Origin: Anaerolineales bacterium
GTDB lineage: Bacteria; Chloroflexota; Anaerolineae; 4572-78; J111
NCBI GenBank assembly: GCA_012032575.1
Contig: JAAUSP010000375.1
Span: forward strand, 1-7,519
Reading direction: 5' to 3'
DNA length: 7,519 bases
Shown: one piece after another, positions 1 to 7,338 of the stretch
How positions within the stretch are numbered: position 1 is the stretch's first letter
How the letters are laid out: each line of letters opens with the position of its first letter
The notes under the pieces: model-generated
Told to the model about the DNA's origin: nothing
The model's database searches: none
What the model saw: the letters and a program-made list of their open reading frames with translations, nothing else
Program-made: the position numbers and the translations under genes

Positions 1-1685
1 GAAGCACGGCCCAGAACACCCTTGTTTCCCTGGAACGGCCCTTTCAAACTCCCCTTTGCCCAGCCGCCCAGCCCCGACACCTGGGCTGCCGGCCCAGCCT
101 TACGGCAACACCACCGGAGCTTACCGGGCAGCGTTTTACCACCTATGGCGCTTCGGGCGGCATCCATTTTGGGGTAGACCTGTCCGCGCCGTGCGGCACC
201 GAAATAGTCGCGGTGGCCGATGGTATTGTCTTTGCCGTGGATGGGCCGTTTGGCTCGCCACCGCACAACCTGATGGTTGACCATCCCCAGTTGGGTTATG
301 CCTCCATGTACGGCCACCTGCTGCAAGCCCCCAATCTTTTACCGGGACAGGTGGTTAAACAGGGCGAAGTCATCGCCCTGACCGGCGATACCGCCGAAAC
401 CTGTTACGGGCGGCCCCACTTACACCTGGAAATCCGCGATCTGAACCACGTGACCAAGTACAACCCGGCTATGCTCATCAATGCCAACTGGCACAACCTG
501 GCTTTGACCGGCAGCACCGCCCGCGACTTCGCCCGCAACCTGGAAGCGCCGCGCCAATGGCAGTCCCTCTACGACCAGCCCGAAGCCCGCACCGGCGGCC
601 CGATCATCAACGATTTTGCCTATGTCTGGCCGTTCGACTGGCGCAAAAAGGAAGACACCCGGCCGCTCACGCCGGTCAGCCTGATCGGGTCCGACTTGCC
701 TGAAATCCAGGCGGCCTCTTCGACCGGCCCGCTGGTCGCCTCACCGGCAGGGCGGCAGGTTATGGGCGGCGACTGCTGCACCCAACCTTATTGGAACAAA
801 GACTCCACCCAGGTGCGTTTTCTCGACCGGCCCGACGCCGGCAGCCCGCTCGGCATTTGGGGCGTGGATGTAGGCCAGCCCGAAACAGGCCCGCAGTTCA
901 TCACCGAGCGGTTGGGCATTTATAGCCCCGACAACGCCTATATAGCCTACCCGGACCAGAGCAAAGGGGTGACGGTGATCGAGCGCATGGCCGATGGTCA
1001 AACCTGGGAAATTGACACCCAGGAACGCAGCCCCAACTTTACCCCCGACAGCAAAGGCATCTTGTGGACCGCTTACGACGACGACGCTCCCAGTGATAAC
1101 CGCGAGGAAACCCTCTGGCTGGCCGATGTGGACGGCAGTAATCCGCGTCTTTTGCTGAAAGACCGCCGCAGTGATCCGGTCGCCTGGCTGGCCGGTAACA
1201 AAATGCTGCTGGCCCGGCGGGTTCCCGGCAGTTCCGATCAAACCCTGTTCATCCTGTCTCTCAGCGATGGCCGCCAAACCGAACTGCTCCAACTGCCCCA
1301 GATGCGCAGTCTGGCCCTGAGCGATGACCGGCGTTATCTGGTCTATTACGTCAGCCTGCAGCCCGACAGCAGCGAGAATGGGACCTGGCTGCTGGATTTG
1401 CAAAGCGCCAAACCGCAGCCCCAAAAATTACCGTTTTTTGGGGCTTACCGCTGGCGCGACAATGAACGCCTGATCTACGTACCTATGGACCCTAACGCCA
1501 CCGAGCACAGCTTTTTTGAGTACAACGCCCGCACCGGCCAAAGCCGGTCCCTGTTCCCAGGCGGAACCGGCCTGACCATTGCCAACAACGATTGGCGCAT
1601 CTCACCGGATGGGACTAAGATTGCCCTGGTCGCCGCCAGCGGCATCAAGCTGGATGGTTTGTGGGTGCTTGACATTAAAGACTAA
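1..1685 (+). CDS. M23 family metallopeptidase with C-terminal TolB/WD40-like propeller region (5' partial, two apparent frameshifts)
   Basis: This is probably an extracytoplasmic zinc peptidase of the LytM/M23 type, a family that cleaves peptidoglycan cross-bridges. The metal-site motifs are intact: His at 165-167 and Asp at 177-179 (GIHFGVDL), the catalytic-type His at 315-317 (MYGHL), and HLH at 417-425. After about nt 500 the protein changes to a region with propeller-like strands, such as PNFTPDSKGILW and a final WRISPDGTKIAL. No start is visible, because the gene enters from the left edge; the ATG-like start at 213 lies inside the M23 domain and cannot be the true one. Frame 3 is open from 3 to 1685, but the sensible N-terminal protein runs through three frames. 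PFAQPPSPDTW is in frame 1 up to 84, QPYGNTTGAYR is in frame 2 up to 127, and QRFTTYGASGG is in frame 3. Each switch falls on a GGG run (83-85 and 126-128) carrying one G too many. The first 45 nt are of uncertain frame. The C-terminal half gives no specific function. Confidence 0.85.
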   Translation, partial: STAQNTLVSLERPFQTPLCPAAQPRHLGCRPSLTATPPELTGQRFTTYGASGGIHFGVDLSAPCGTEIVAVADGIVFAVDGPFGSPPHNLMVDHPQLGYASMYGHLLQAPNLLPGQVVKQGEVIALTGDTAETCYGRPHLHLEIRDLNHVTKYNPAMLINANWHNLALTGSTARDFARNLEAPRQWQSLYDQPEARTGGPIINDFAYVWPFDWRKKEDTRPLTPVSLIGSDLPEIQAASSTGPLVASPAGRQVMGGDCCTQPYWNKDSTQVRFLDRPDAGSPLGIWGVDVGQPETGPQFITERLGIYSPDNAYIAYPDQSKGVTVIERMADGQTWEIDTQERSPNFTPDSKGILWTAYDDDAPSDNREETLWLADVDGSNPRLLLKDRRSDPVAWLAGNKMLLARRVPGSSDQTLFILSLSDGRQTELLQLPQMRSLALSDDRRYLVYYVSLQPDSSENGTWLLDLQSAKPQPQKLPFFGAYRWRDNERLIYVPMDPNATEHSFFEYNARTGQSRSLFPGGTGLTIANNDWRISPDGTKIALVAASGIKLDGLWVLDIKD

Positions 1686-1698
1686 ACAAACAGCCTCC

Positions 1699-1786
1699 AT
1701 GTCATTGCGAAGCCGCAGGCCGAGAAATCTCTGGAATGTCAGTCGGCCTCAGGGATTTCTCCCCGCTTCGCGGGTCGAAATGACAT
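1699..1786. repeat. Palindromic intergenic repeat, copy A
   Basis: This is an 88-bp imperfect palindrome with outer arms ATGTCATT (1699-1706) and AATGACAT (1779-1786). Inside it are the block CGAGAAATCT (1721-1730), its near-complement GGATTTCTC (1753-1761) and a small hairpin around CCCGCTTCGCGGG (1762-1774). It fills most of the 144-bp gap between the M23 gene and the ABC operon. A relative lies at 5504-5595. It could fold in RNA and may attenuate transcription, but no T-tract follows, so I do not call it a terminator. No coding content or clear target-site duplication was seen. Confidence 0.75.
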
Positions 1787-1829
1787 GTCTGAATAGTTGC
1801 GATTCAAGAAAGTACGATAAGCCAACATT

Positions 1830-2578
1830 ATGATTTCCACCACTCAACCCTTACCTTTCATCGAAATTGAAGCGATGACCAAGATTTACCACATGGGCGA
1901 CATCCAGGTCCATGCCCTGCGCGGGGTGACATTAACCGTGCAGCCGGGCGAATACATGGCCATTATGGGCGCGAGCGGTTCCGGCAAGAGTACGCTAATG
2001 AACATGATCGGCTTGCTCGACCGGCCAACCGCAGGCAGCTACAAAATCCGGGGGGTTGAGTCGAGCCAGATGAGCAAAGACCGGCTGGCCGATCTGCGGA
2101 ATAAAGAAATCGGCTTTGTCTTTCAGCAGTTCAACTTGCTGCCACGGGTCAGCGCCCGCCGCCAGGTGGAACTGCCGCTTTTTTATGCCGGTCTGTCCGG
2201 CCGCAAAAGCCGCGAACAGGCCATGGCTGCGCTGGAGCGGGTCGCCTGGCTGACCGGGCCAGCCATCGCCCCGACGAATTATCGGGCGGGCAGCAGCAGC
2301 GAGTGGCTATTGCCCGCGCCCTGGTCAACCAGCCCGGCCTGCTACTGGCCGACGAACCCACCGGTGCGCTGGATACCAAAACCGGCGCGGAAGTGATGGC
2401 CCTGTTCGAGGAGCTGCACACCCAGGGGATGACGATTATCCTTATCACCCACGATCCCAATGTAGCCCGGCGGGCCAAACGAGTTGTAACCCTGAGCGAC
2501 GGCCTGATTATCAGCGACCAATCCAACGGACATCAGGCCGTTCAACACGCAGTGGAGATGGTCTATGAAAGTCATTAA
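1830..2578 (+). CDS. MacB/LolD-type ABC transporter ATP-binding protein (one apparent frameshift)
   Basis: This cytoplasmic ATPase powers the MacB-type permease encoded next to it. Corrected length is 249 residues, typical of the family. Walker [10 protein letters not shown] is at residues 47-55 and the Q-loop FVFQQFN at about 96-102. The signature LSGGQ (nt 2279-2293) is at about 151-155, Walker B LLLADEP at about 171-177, and the switch His of ITHD at about 208. The Walker A half is in frame 3 (open 1830-2396) and the signature/Walker B half in frame 2 (to 2578). The join is at about 2244, where GTCGCCTGG probably lost one G from GTCGGCCTGG; with it restored the protein reads [19 protein letters not shown] without interruption. 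The start at 1830 lacks a clear ribosome binding site, but it keeps the first beta strand ([11 protein letters not shown]), which a start at Met16 would cut. The last 14 nt overlap the permease gene, which suggests translational coupling. Confidence 0.93.
2554..2557 (+). promoter_or_regulatory. Ribosome binding site of the permease gene
   Basis: GGAG lies seven bases before the ATG at 2565, inside the end of the ATPase gene. It supports 2565 as the permease start and fits translational coupling through the 14-nt gene overlap. Confidence 0.65.
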
Positions 2579-3808
2579 ATATTTTCAGGTCGCCCTCGAA
2601 AGTATTATCGCTCATAAATTACGCGCCATTCTGACTATGCTGGGCATCATCATCGGGGTAGCGGCGGTGCTGATTACAATGGGCATCGGGCGGGGGGCGG
2701 CGGCCAATATTACCGCCCGGATTCAAAGCCAGGGCACTAATCTTCTGTCCATCAGTCCGGGGGCCAGCAGCAGCGGCGGCGTCAGCGGCGAAAGCGGCTC
2801 GGCCGGCACCCTGACCATCGCCGATGCCAACACCCTGATGAACCGGACGCTGCATCCGGCGGTGGGGCTGGTCGCTCCCGAATACGGCGCGAATGCCCAA
2901 TTGGTGTATGGCAGTAAAAACAGCCGCAATCAAGTGACCGGTGTGACCACCGCTCAGGTGACAGTTCGTAACCTGACGGTTGCTTCGGGGCGCTTTCTCA
3001 CCGACGAAGAAATTCAGAACCAAAGCCAGGTGGTTGTGCTCGGTTCGGAGTTGGCCGGCGATCTGTTTGAGGCCGAGAACCCGGTGGGCCTGAGCGTGCG
3101 GATCAATGCCCAGCCGTTCCAGGTGGTCGGCGTGTTGGCCGAGGCCGGTGGTTTTGGCCGCAACACCCCCGACGAACAGGCTTATGTACCCATTGGCCTG
3201 GCTCAGGGCCGCTTGTTCAACGCGCCGCGCTACCGGGGCGAATATACCGTCACCAACATCAGCGTCCAGGCGCCTCGGCCGAGCAGGTGGACGCGGCCCA
3301 GCGGCAAATCGAAAGCACGCTGCGCCTGCGGCACAACCTGAAAGCCGATGTGGACAACGATTTTAACCTCTTCAATCAGGCCTCGCTGCTGGAAACTGCC
3401 TCTGATATTGCTCAAACCCTGACTGTTTTTCTGGGGGCCATCGGCGCGGTCAGTTTGATTGTCGGCGGGATTGGGATTATGAATATTATGCTGGTGTCAG
3501 TGACCGAGCGCACCCGCGAAATCGGCTTGCGCAAAGCTATCGGCGCGCACGATACCGACATCTTATTACAATTCCTGGTCGAAGCCCTGGTGCTGTGTTT
3601 TCTGGGCGGGCTGATTGGGGTAGGGCTGGCCTTTGGTCTGGCCGCCCTCTTTGCCCAGATTCCCAGCTTTACCTTTACCGTGCTGATTCAACCCGATGCT
3701 TTGATGCTGGCCCTGGGCTTTAGCCTGCTCAGCGGGCTGATCTTTGGCATTTACCCGGCCCTGCGCGCCACCCGCCTGGACCCCATCGAAGCCCTGAGAA
3801 GCGAATAA
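2565..3808 (+). CDS. MacB/FtsX-family ABC transporter permease (one apparent frameshift)
   Basis: This is the membrane subunit of the exporter. MacB-type permeases have four transmembrane helices and a large extracytoplasmic domain, and transmit ATP-driven movement to the outside rather than forming a simple channel. Corrected length is 414 residues. The first helix (about 20-41) carries the family's typical opening, [19 protein letters not shown]. An extracytoplasmic MacB_PCD-like domain follows (about 45-280) with a Ser/Gly-rich stretch at 65-80. The FtsX domain has helices at about 288-310, 333-365 and 378-402, with [15 protein letters not shown] from about 314 and the closing [13 protein letters not shown]. 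The first part is in frame 3 (open to 3341) and the second in frame 2 (to 3808). The switch is at about 3272, where GCGCCTCGG probably lost one G from GCGGCCTCGG; restored, it reads [17 protein letters not shown]. The substrate cannot be told from the sequence. Confidence 0.93.
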
Positions 3809-3885
3809 TTGTGAATGGTGAATAGCGAATTGTAAATGGTTAATGAAATCCACAATTCATAATTCACAATTCACAATTCACAATT
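3807..3885. repeat. AT-rich inverted repeat with AATTCAC heptamers
   Basis: The left arm AATTGTGAAT (3807-3816) pairs exactly with ATTCACAATT (3876-3885). The right half is a heptamer array: AATTCAT (3854-3860), then AATTCAC three times (3861-3881), then AATT. The element fills the gap between permease and fusion protein; its left arm begins inside the permease stop codon, and its right end lies just before the next ribosome binding site. Its composition is far more AT-rich than the flanking genes, which suggests an inserted or slippage-expanded element. It could form a stem in the operon mRNA and lower expression of the downstream gene. Confidence 0.75.
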
Positions 3886-3888
3886 ACT

Positions 3889-3893
3889 GGAGG
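3889..3893 (+). promoter_or_regulatory. Ribosome binding site deciding the membrane fusion protein start
   Basis: GGAGG sits five bases before the ATG at 3899. That ATG is in frame 2, whereas the long open frame downstream is frame 1. This strong site shows that translation really begins at 3899 and that a base is missing shortly after. Confidence 0.8.
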
Positions 3894-3898
3894 TATCC

Positions 3899-5494
3899 AT
3901 GAAAAACAAGCGTACCTGGCTTATCCTGATTATCATCTGGCCCTGGGCGGAGCAGCCTTCTTTTTTCGAGACTCATTGACCTCGTTAACGGGTGGAACCA
4001 ACAGCCGGGCACAGGCTCAGAGTCCCCAGGCCGAGGCAACCCAACAGACCGTCGCCATCCGCCCGGCGGCTGACATCAACCAGGTCAGCGCCGCCGGCAA
4101 TATTGCGCTGTCCAGCCAGCAGGTGGCGGTGCTTCAAGCCGAAGGGGTGGTCAAGGAAGTGACTGTCAAGCCGGGCGACACGGTCAAACAGGGGGATATT
4201 CTGGTGGTGCTGGACGCGACCACGCTGGAACGTGCGGTGGAGCGGGCCAAGCTGAGCCTGGCGGTGAGCCAGAACCAACTGGCCCAACTTCAGGAGCCGG
4301 CCTCGGAGGCCGACATCGCCGCCGCCCAGGCGAGTCTGGCCGCCAGTCAACAAAATCTAACCGAGTTGAAAGCCGGCCCCACCCCGGCTGAATTGGAAGC
4401 GGCCCAGGTTGCCCTGGCCGCCGCTCAGGAAGGCTATCAAGAATTAGTCAACGGCTACAGCGAAGCCGAGCTAACCCAAATGGGCGCGGAACTGCACAAG
4501 GCGTATCTGACCTTGCAGCAGGCCCAGGAAGCTTACAACAAAATTGCCTATCGCGGTGATGTCGGCCAGACCCAGCAGGCGATAGATTTACAAACGGCTA
4601 CCATTGATTACGACACGGCCAAAGCCGCCTTTGACATTGCCAGTGAACCGGCCTCAGCCGCCGACATCCAAACCGCATTGAAAAGCATCAAAGATGCCCA
4701 GGTGCAACTGGAAGCGCTCAAAGCGACCCAGGCCGAGATAGATTCGGCGGAGGCGCAGGTGATGGAGGCCGAAGCCAGCCTGGCGACGCTGCTCGACGGC
4801 CCCAGCGCAGCCGAACTCGAAGCCGCCGAATTAGCCATTGCCCAGAGCCAGCTTGATTTGGACGAGGCCCAGGCCAATCTGGATCAGACATATCTCCGTG
4901 CCCCGACAGATGGCTCGATTCTCACGGTCGGCGTCGAGGTGGGGCAGCAGGCCACCAACGGCCTTTCAGCCGTGACCCTGGCCGACCTGACCAACCTGGA
5001 GCTGCCGGTCTACGTGGCCGAGGTGGACATCAGCAAGGTTGAGTTGGACCAGCCGGTCAGCCTCAAGGTAGACGCCCTGCCCGACCAGACCTTCAGCGGT
5101 GAAGTCAGCCGGATTGCGCCCACCAGCGCCGCCGACAGCGGGGTGGTCAATTATGAGGTAACGATTCAACTGAAAGATTTAAAAGCGGAAGACGGCGTGC
5201 TGCCCGGCATGACCGCCGTAGCCACAACGCAGGGTGACGGTGACGAAAATACCTGGCTGGTACCCAGCAACTCGCTGGTTGAGTTTGAAGGGGACACCAC
5301 TTTGGTGGTGATGCGCAGCGGCGAGGAACGCCGCGTGACGGTGACGCCGGGCACGTCGCAAGGGGAATGGACGGTGGTGCAGTCCGCCGGAATTGCAATC
5401 CGGCGACGAGGTTGTGGGCGAGGTCTCCTCGTTTCTGAACGAGGATAACGGCCCCGGCGGCTTCCGGGGTCCCTTTGGCCCGCCCCCCCGGTAA
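3899..5494 (+). CDS. HlyD/MacA-like membrane fusion protein of the ABC exporter (two apparent frameshifts)
   Basis: This is the extracytoplasmic adaptor of the exporter. Corrected length is 531 residues. It has an N-terminal membrane anchor and a first lipoyl-like half (GVVKEVTVKPGDTVKQGD, about 83-106). A long Ala/Gln-rich helical hairpin follows (about 113-330), then the second lipoyl half (YLRAPTDGSILTVGVEVGQQ, about 332-351), beta-barrel and membrane-proximal domains, and a Gly/Pro-rich tail. The helical part contains four recurring units that start with Pro at about 134, 161, 251 and 302. The long frame is open from 3976 to 5448, but its TTG at 3976 is not the start. The start is ATG 3899, where MKNKRTWLILIII continues as LALGGAAFFF if one base (probably C) is restored at about 3938. 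At 5391-5392 an extra A replaces the proper end SAGLQSGDEVVGEV with nonsense; the corrected frame ends at 5494 with GPGGFRGPFGPPPR. In organisms without an outer membrane such adaptors work without TolC, as in YknX. Confidence 0.9.
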
Positions 5495-5503
5495 CTTGCC
5501 TTT

Positions 5504-5595
5504 GTCATTTCGAGCGCCAGCGAGAAATCTTCATCCTTGCCAGGAATTATAATGGCAGAGAAAAAGATTCCTCCCGCTTGGCAGGCCGGAATGAC
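5504..5595. repeat. Palindromic intergenic repeat, copy B
   Basis: This is a 92-bp imperfect palindrome with arms GTCATT (5504-5509) and AATGAC (5590-5595). It shares with copy A the order GTCATT-n-CGA, a GC-rich spacer, CGAGAAATCT (5521-5530), and an inverted counterpart AGATTCCTC (5565-5573) near the right end. The centre, GGAATTATAATGG, is unlike copy A. It fills most of the 148-bp gap between the exporter operon and the SH3 gene, starting nine bases after the corrected stop of the fusion protein. Confidence 0.75.
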
Positions 5596-5630
5596 TTTGA
5601 ATTTTCAAGGGGCTTCTCAGATAGCAAAGT

Positions 5631-5636
5631 GGTGAG
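5631..5636 (+). promoter_or_regulatory. Ribosome binding site deciding the SH3/propeller gene start
   Basis: GGTGAG lies six bases before ATG 5643. An in-frame ATG also occurs at 5637, directly against the site and therefore too close. The frame from 5643 encodes a hydrophobic signal sequence, so this site marks the real start rather than the TTG at 5762. Confidence 0.55.
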
Positions 5637-5642
5637 ATGATC

Positions 5643-7045
5643 ATGATAGGTAAAGGTTCTTTCGTACCCATTCAGCCAATAGCAGCGCTGATCCTGCTGC
5701 TTCTTTAACCGGCCTAGTTTTTGTACCCTACGCCGCCGCCCAGGATGACAGTCCACCGCAGTTGACAGTGCTCGCCCCGGAGATACCTATTCGCAGCGGC
5801 CCCGCCGCCTACTATCCTCCCTTCGACACCCTGGCTCAGGGGACAACATGGGGCGTCATCGGCTACAACGCCGAGACCGGCTGGTGGCAGGTGGTTTCGA
5901 GATTTGGCAGCCCCGGCTGGGTCAGCGGCGATGCGGCCCAGGTTGCCGTGAACGAGGCCGCACTGGCCCGTTTTGCGTCCCCCGCCGGGCCACAAACTGT
6001 CACGGTCGCTTTCCAACCGCTTCCGGCAGTTGGCATCCTCGTCTTTCAGACGGCCAGCGGCGGTCCCATTTATGCCATCAATCAGGACGGCAGCAACCTG
6101 CGCTATCTGACCACCGGCCTGGACCCGGCCCTGTCGCCCGATGGGCAGTGGGTCGCTTTTACCCGTTGGGATAACCCCCAAATCGGCGCTTTGGGCAGTT
6201 TGTGGCTGATTAATGTGGATGGCAACGGCGAGCGGCGGGTGATGGAAGGCGTCAGCCAGCCGAAAGCGCCCACGTGGTCGTCGGACGGGACGCAGGTGAT
6301 CCTGACCATGACCTACGGCGAACACTTGACCACCGAACGCAAATGCAGCGGTGAACGGCCCCCACGCGGCGCGACCGATATAACGGTGAAGGTTGAAGGT
6401 AAGGATGACGTGGTGTATTGTTACACAATCTTGCCTAACCCGTACTGGGGATTGCGGCGGGTCAACATCGGTTCCGGACAGTTTGAAGATTTGAATTACG
6501 ACACCAATTCTATCTCTCCTACCTGGGATCCGACCAATCCGGCCCGATTGGTGTATGATGGCGGCTGGGGGCTGGTCAGTCTGGATTTAACTCAGGGCAA
6601 AAGCGTGCCGCTTACCGCTGATGTGCAGGATCATTCGCCCGTTTTTTCGCCCGACGGCAGCAAGATTGCCGTTACGTACCGCCAGGATGACCACTGGGAA
6701 ATCCATGTTCTGAACCCCGCATGCGCCAGTCCGGCCGCAGAATGTGCCGGCGGGCGGGTCCGGCTGACCGAATCCTCTTATCTGACCTGGGTGCAGCAGG
6801 AACTCAACGGCGAAGCACCGCGCTCTTACCATAACGCCGCGCCGGCCTGGTCGCCTGACGGCGCGCAAATTGCCTTTTTGACCGACCGGACCGGCCAGTG
6901 GGAAATCTGGGTGATGGATGCGGTTTGCGCCGGCCCTGATACCGGCTGTGGCAGCAACCAGCGCCCCCTGTTCCCTGTCGAAACTCTGGCCGGGATTCCG
7001 CTGCAATACAACGGGGTGGACGAGCGGGTTTTATCGTGGCGGTGA
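5643..7045 (+). CDS. Secreted SH3-domain protein with TolB-like beta-propeller (one apparent frameshift)
   Basis: This is an exported protein with no recognised catalytic motif. Corrected length is 467 residues. The N-terminus is a signal peptide: PIQPIAALILLLL in frame 3, continuing in frame 2 as LTGLVFVPYAAAQDD with a likely cleavage after AAA or AAAQ. The two parts join if one T is restored in the T run at 5704-5706. A bacterial SH3 domain follows (about 41-101, with GWWQV and GSPGWVSGDAAQV), a fold often used for cell-wall or peptide binding. The rest has five propeller-type repeats beginning near residues 161, 209, 292, 332 and 400 (DPALSPDG, APTWSSDG, SPTWDPTN, SPVFSPDG, APAWSPDG). Paired cysteines in loops (PACASPAAEC and AVCAGPDTGC) would suit disulfides outside the cell. 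A start at TTG 5762 would remove the signal peptide. The ligand is unknown; the gene may be transcribed separately from the exporter because a repeat lies between them. Confidence 0.85.
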
Positions 7046-7145
7046 AGATAAACTCTCAGTTTTTTCTCAGGCTTTTTTTAAGGAAATTTTAAGTTTGTAG
7101 CTTACTATTCACTATGTTTGCCCTTTTCATAATTGACCAACACTT

Positions 7146-7236
7146 GAACGCAGATGACGCAGATTCGATAGATTTGCGCTGATTTTTTATAAATTTTTCT
7201 GCGTAAATCTGCGTTTATCAGCGTTCATCTGCGTTC
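7146..7236. repeat. Inverted repeat of CGCAGAT-type motifs
   Basis: GAACGCAGATGA (7146-7157) is the exact reverse complement of TCATCTGCGTTC (7225-7236), with further imperfect pairing inside through CGCAGATT and AATCTGCG. The centre is AT-rich (TTTTTTATAAATTTTT). Together with the tandem repeat that overlaps its right arm, it occupies most of the 293-bp gap 7046-7338. The rest of that gap (7046-7145 and 7312-7338) shows nothing I can name; the T-runs near 7061-7079 have no clear stem and are not called a terminator. Confidence 0.7.
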
Positions 7237-7311
7237 TATTTAAAAAGTGCAAAGGTAGTGCTGCGTTTATCAGCGTTCATCTGCGTTCAATTTAAAGAGC
7301 GCAAAGTTAGT
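7209..7311. repeat. 52-bp direct tandem repeat, two copies
   Basis: Unit one (7209-7260) and unit two (7261-7311) both begin CTGCGTTTATCAGCGTTCAT and differ at four of 51 compared positions. The right arm of the inverted repeat lies inside unit one, so unit two looks like a duplication of that arm plus its flank. The array ends 27 bases before the start codon at 7339, so it may lie within the promoter or leader of that gene. It is not a CRISPR array: the units abut without spacers. Confidence 0.85.
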
Positions 7312-7338
7312 ATTACTTTAGCTGTCAAAGGGGGGATT

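Noticed and set aside
741..1424. Long minus-strand open frame of 227 codons
   Set aside because: It lies fully opposite the propeller region of the M23 gene, has no ribosome binding site or recognisable domain, and is explained by GC-rich codon bias on the coding strand.
1699..1786. Intrinsic terminator after the M23 gene
   Set aside because: The stem is long and imperfect and no T-tract follows either arm on the + strand, so I kept it as a repeat only.
1579..1833. Plus-strand open frame spanning the end of the M23 gene and the first palindromic repeat
   Set aside because: It runs out of frame through real coding sequence and then through the repeat; the translation resembles no protein.
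2244..2246. Programmed ribosomal frameshifting in the ATPase gene
   Set aside because: There is no slippery heptamer of the usual type at the site, and similar breaks in four other genes point to a general cause.
5714..6325. Minus-strand open frame of 203 codons
   Set aside because: It is antisense to the SH3/propeller gene, whose protein sense is clear; no domain features were seen in the antisense product.
7046..7100. Terminator after the SH3/propeller gene
   Set aside because: T-runs are present, but I could not find a GC-rich stem immediately before them.
7209..7311. CRISPR array
   Set aside because: The two 52-bp units are directly adjacent with no spacers, and no cas gene is nearby.
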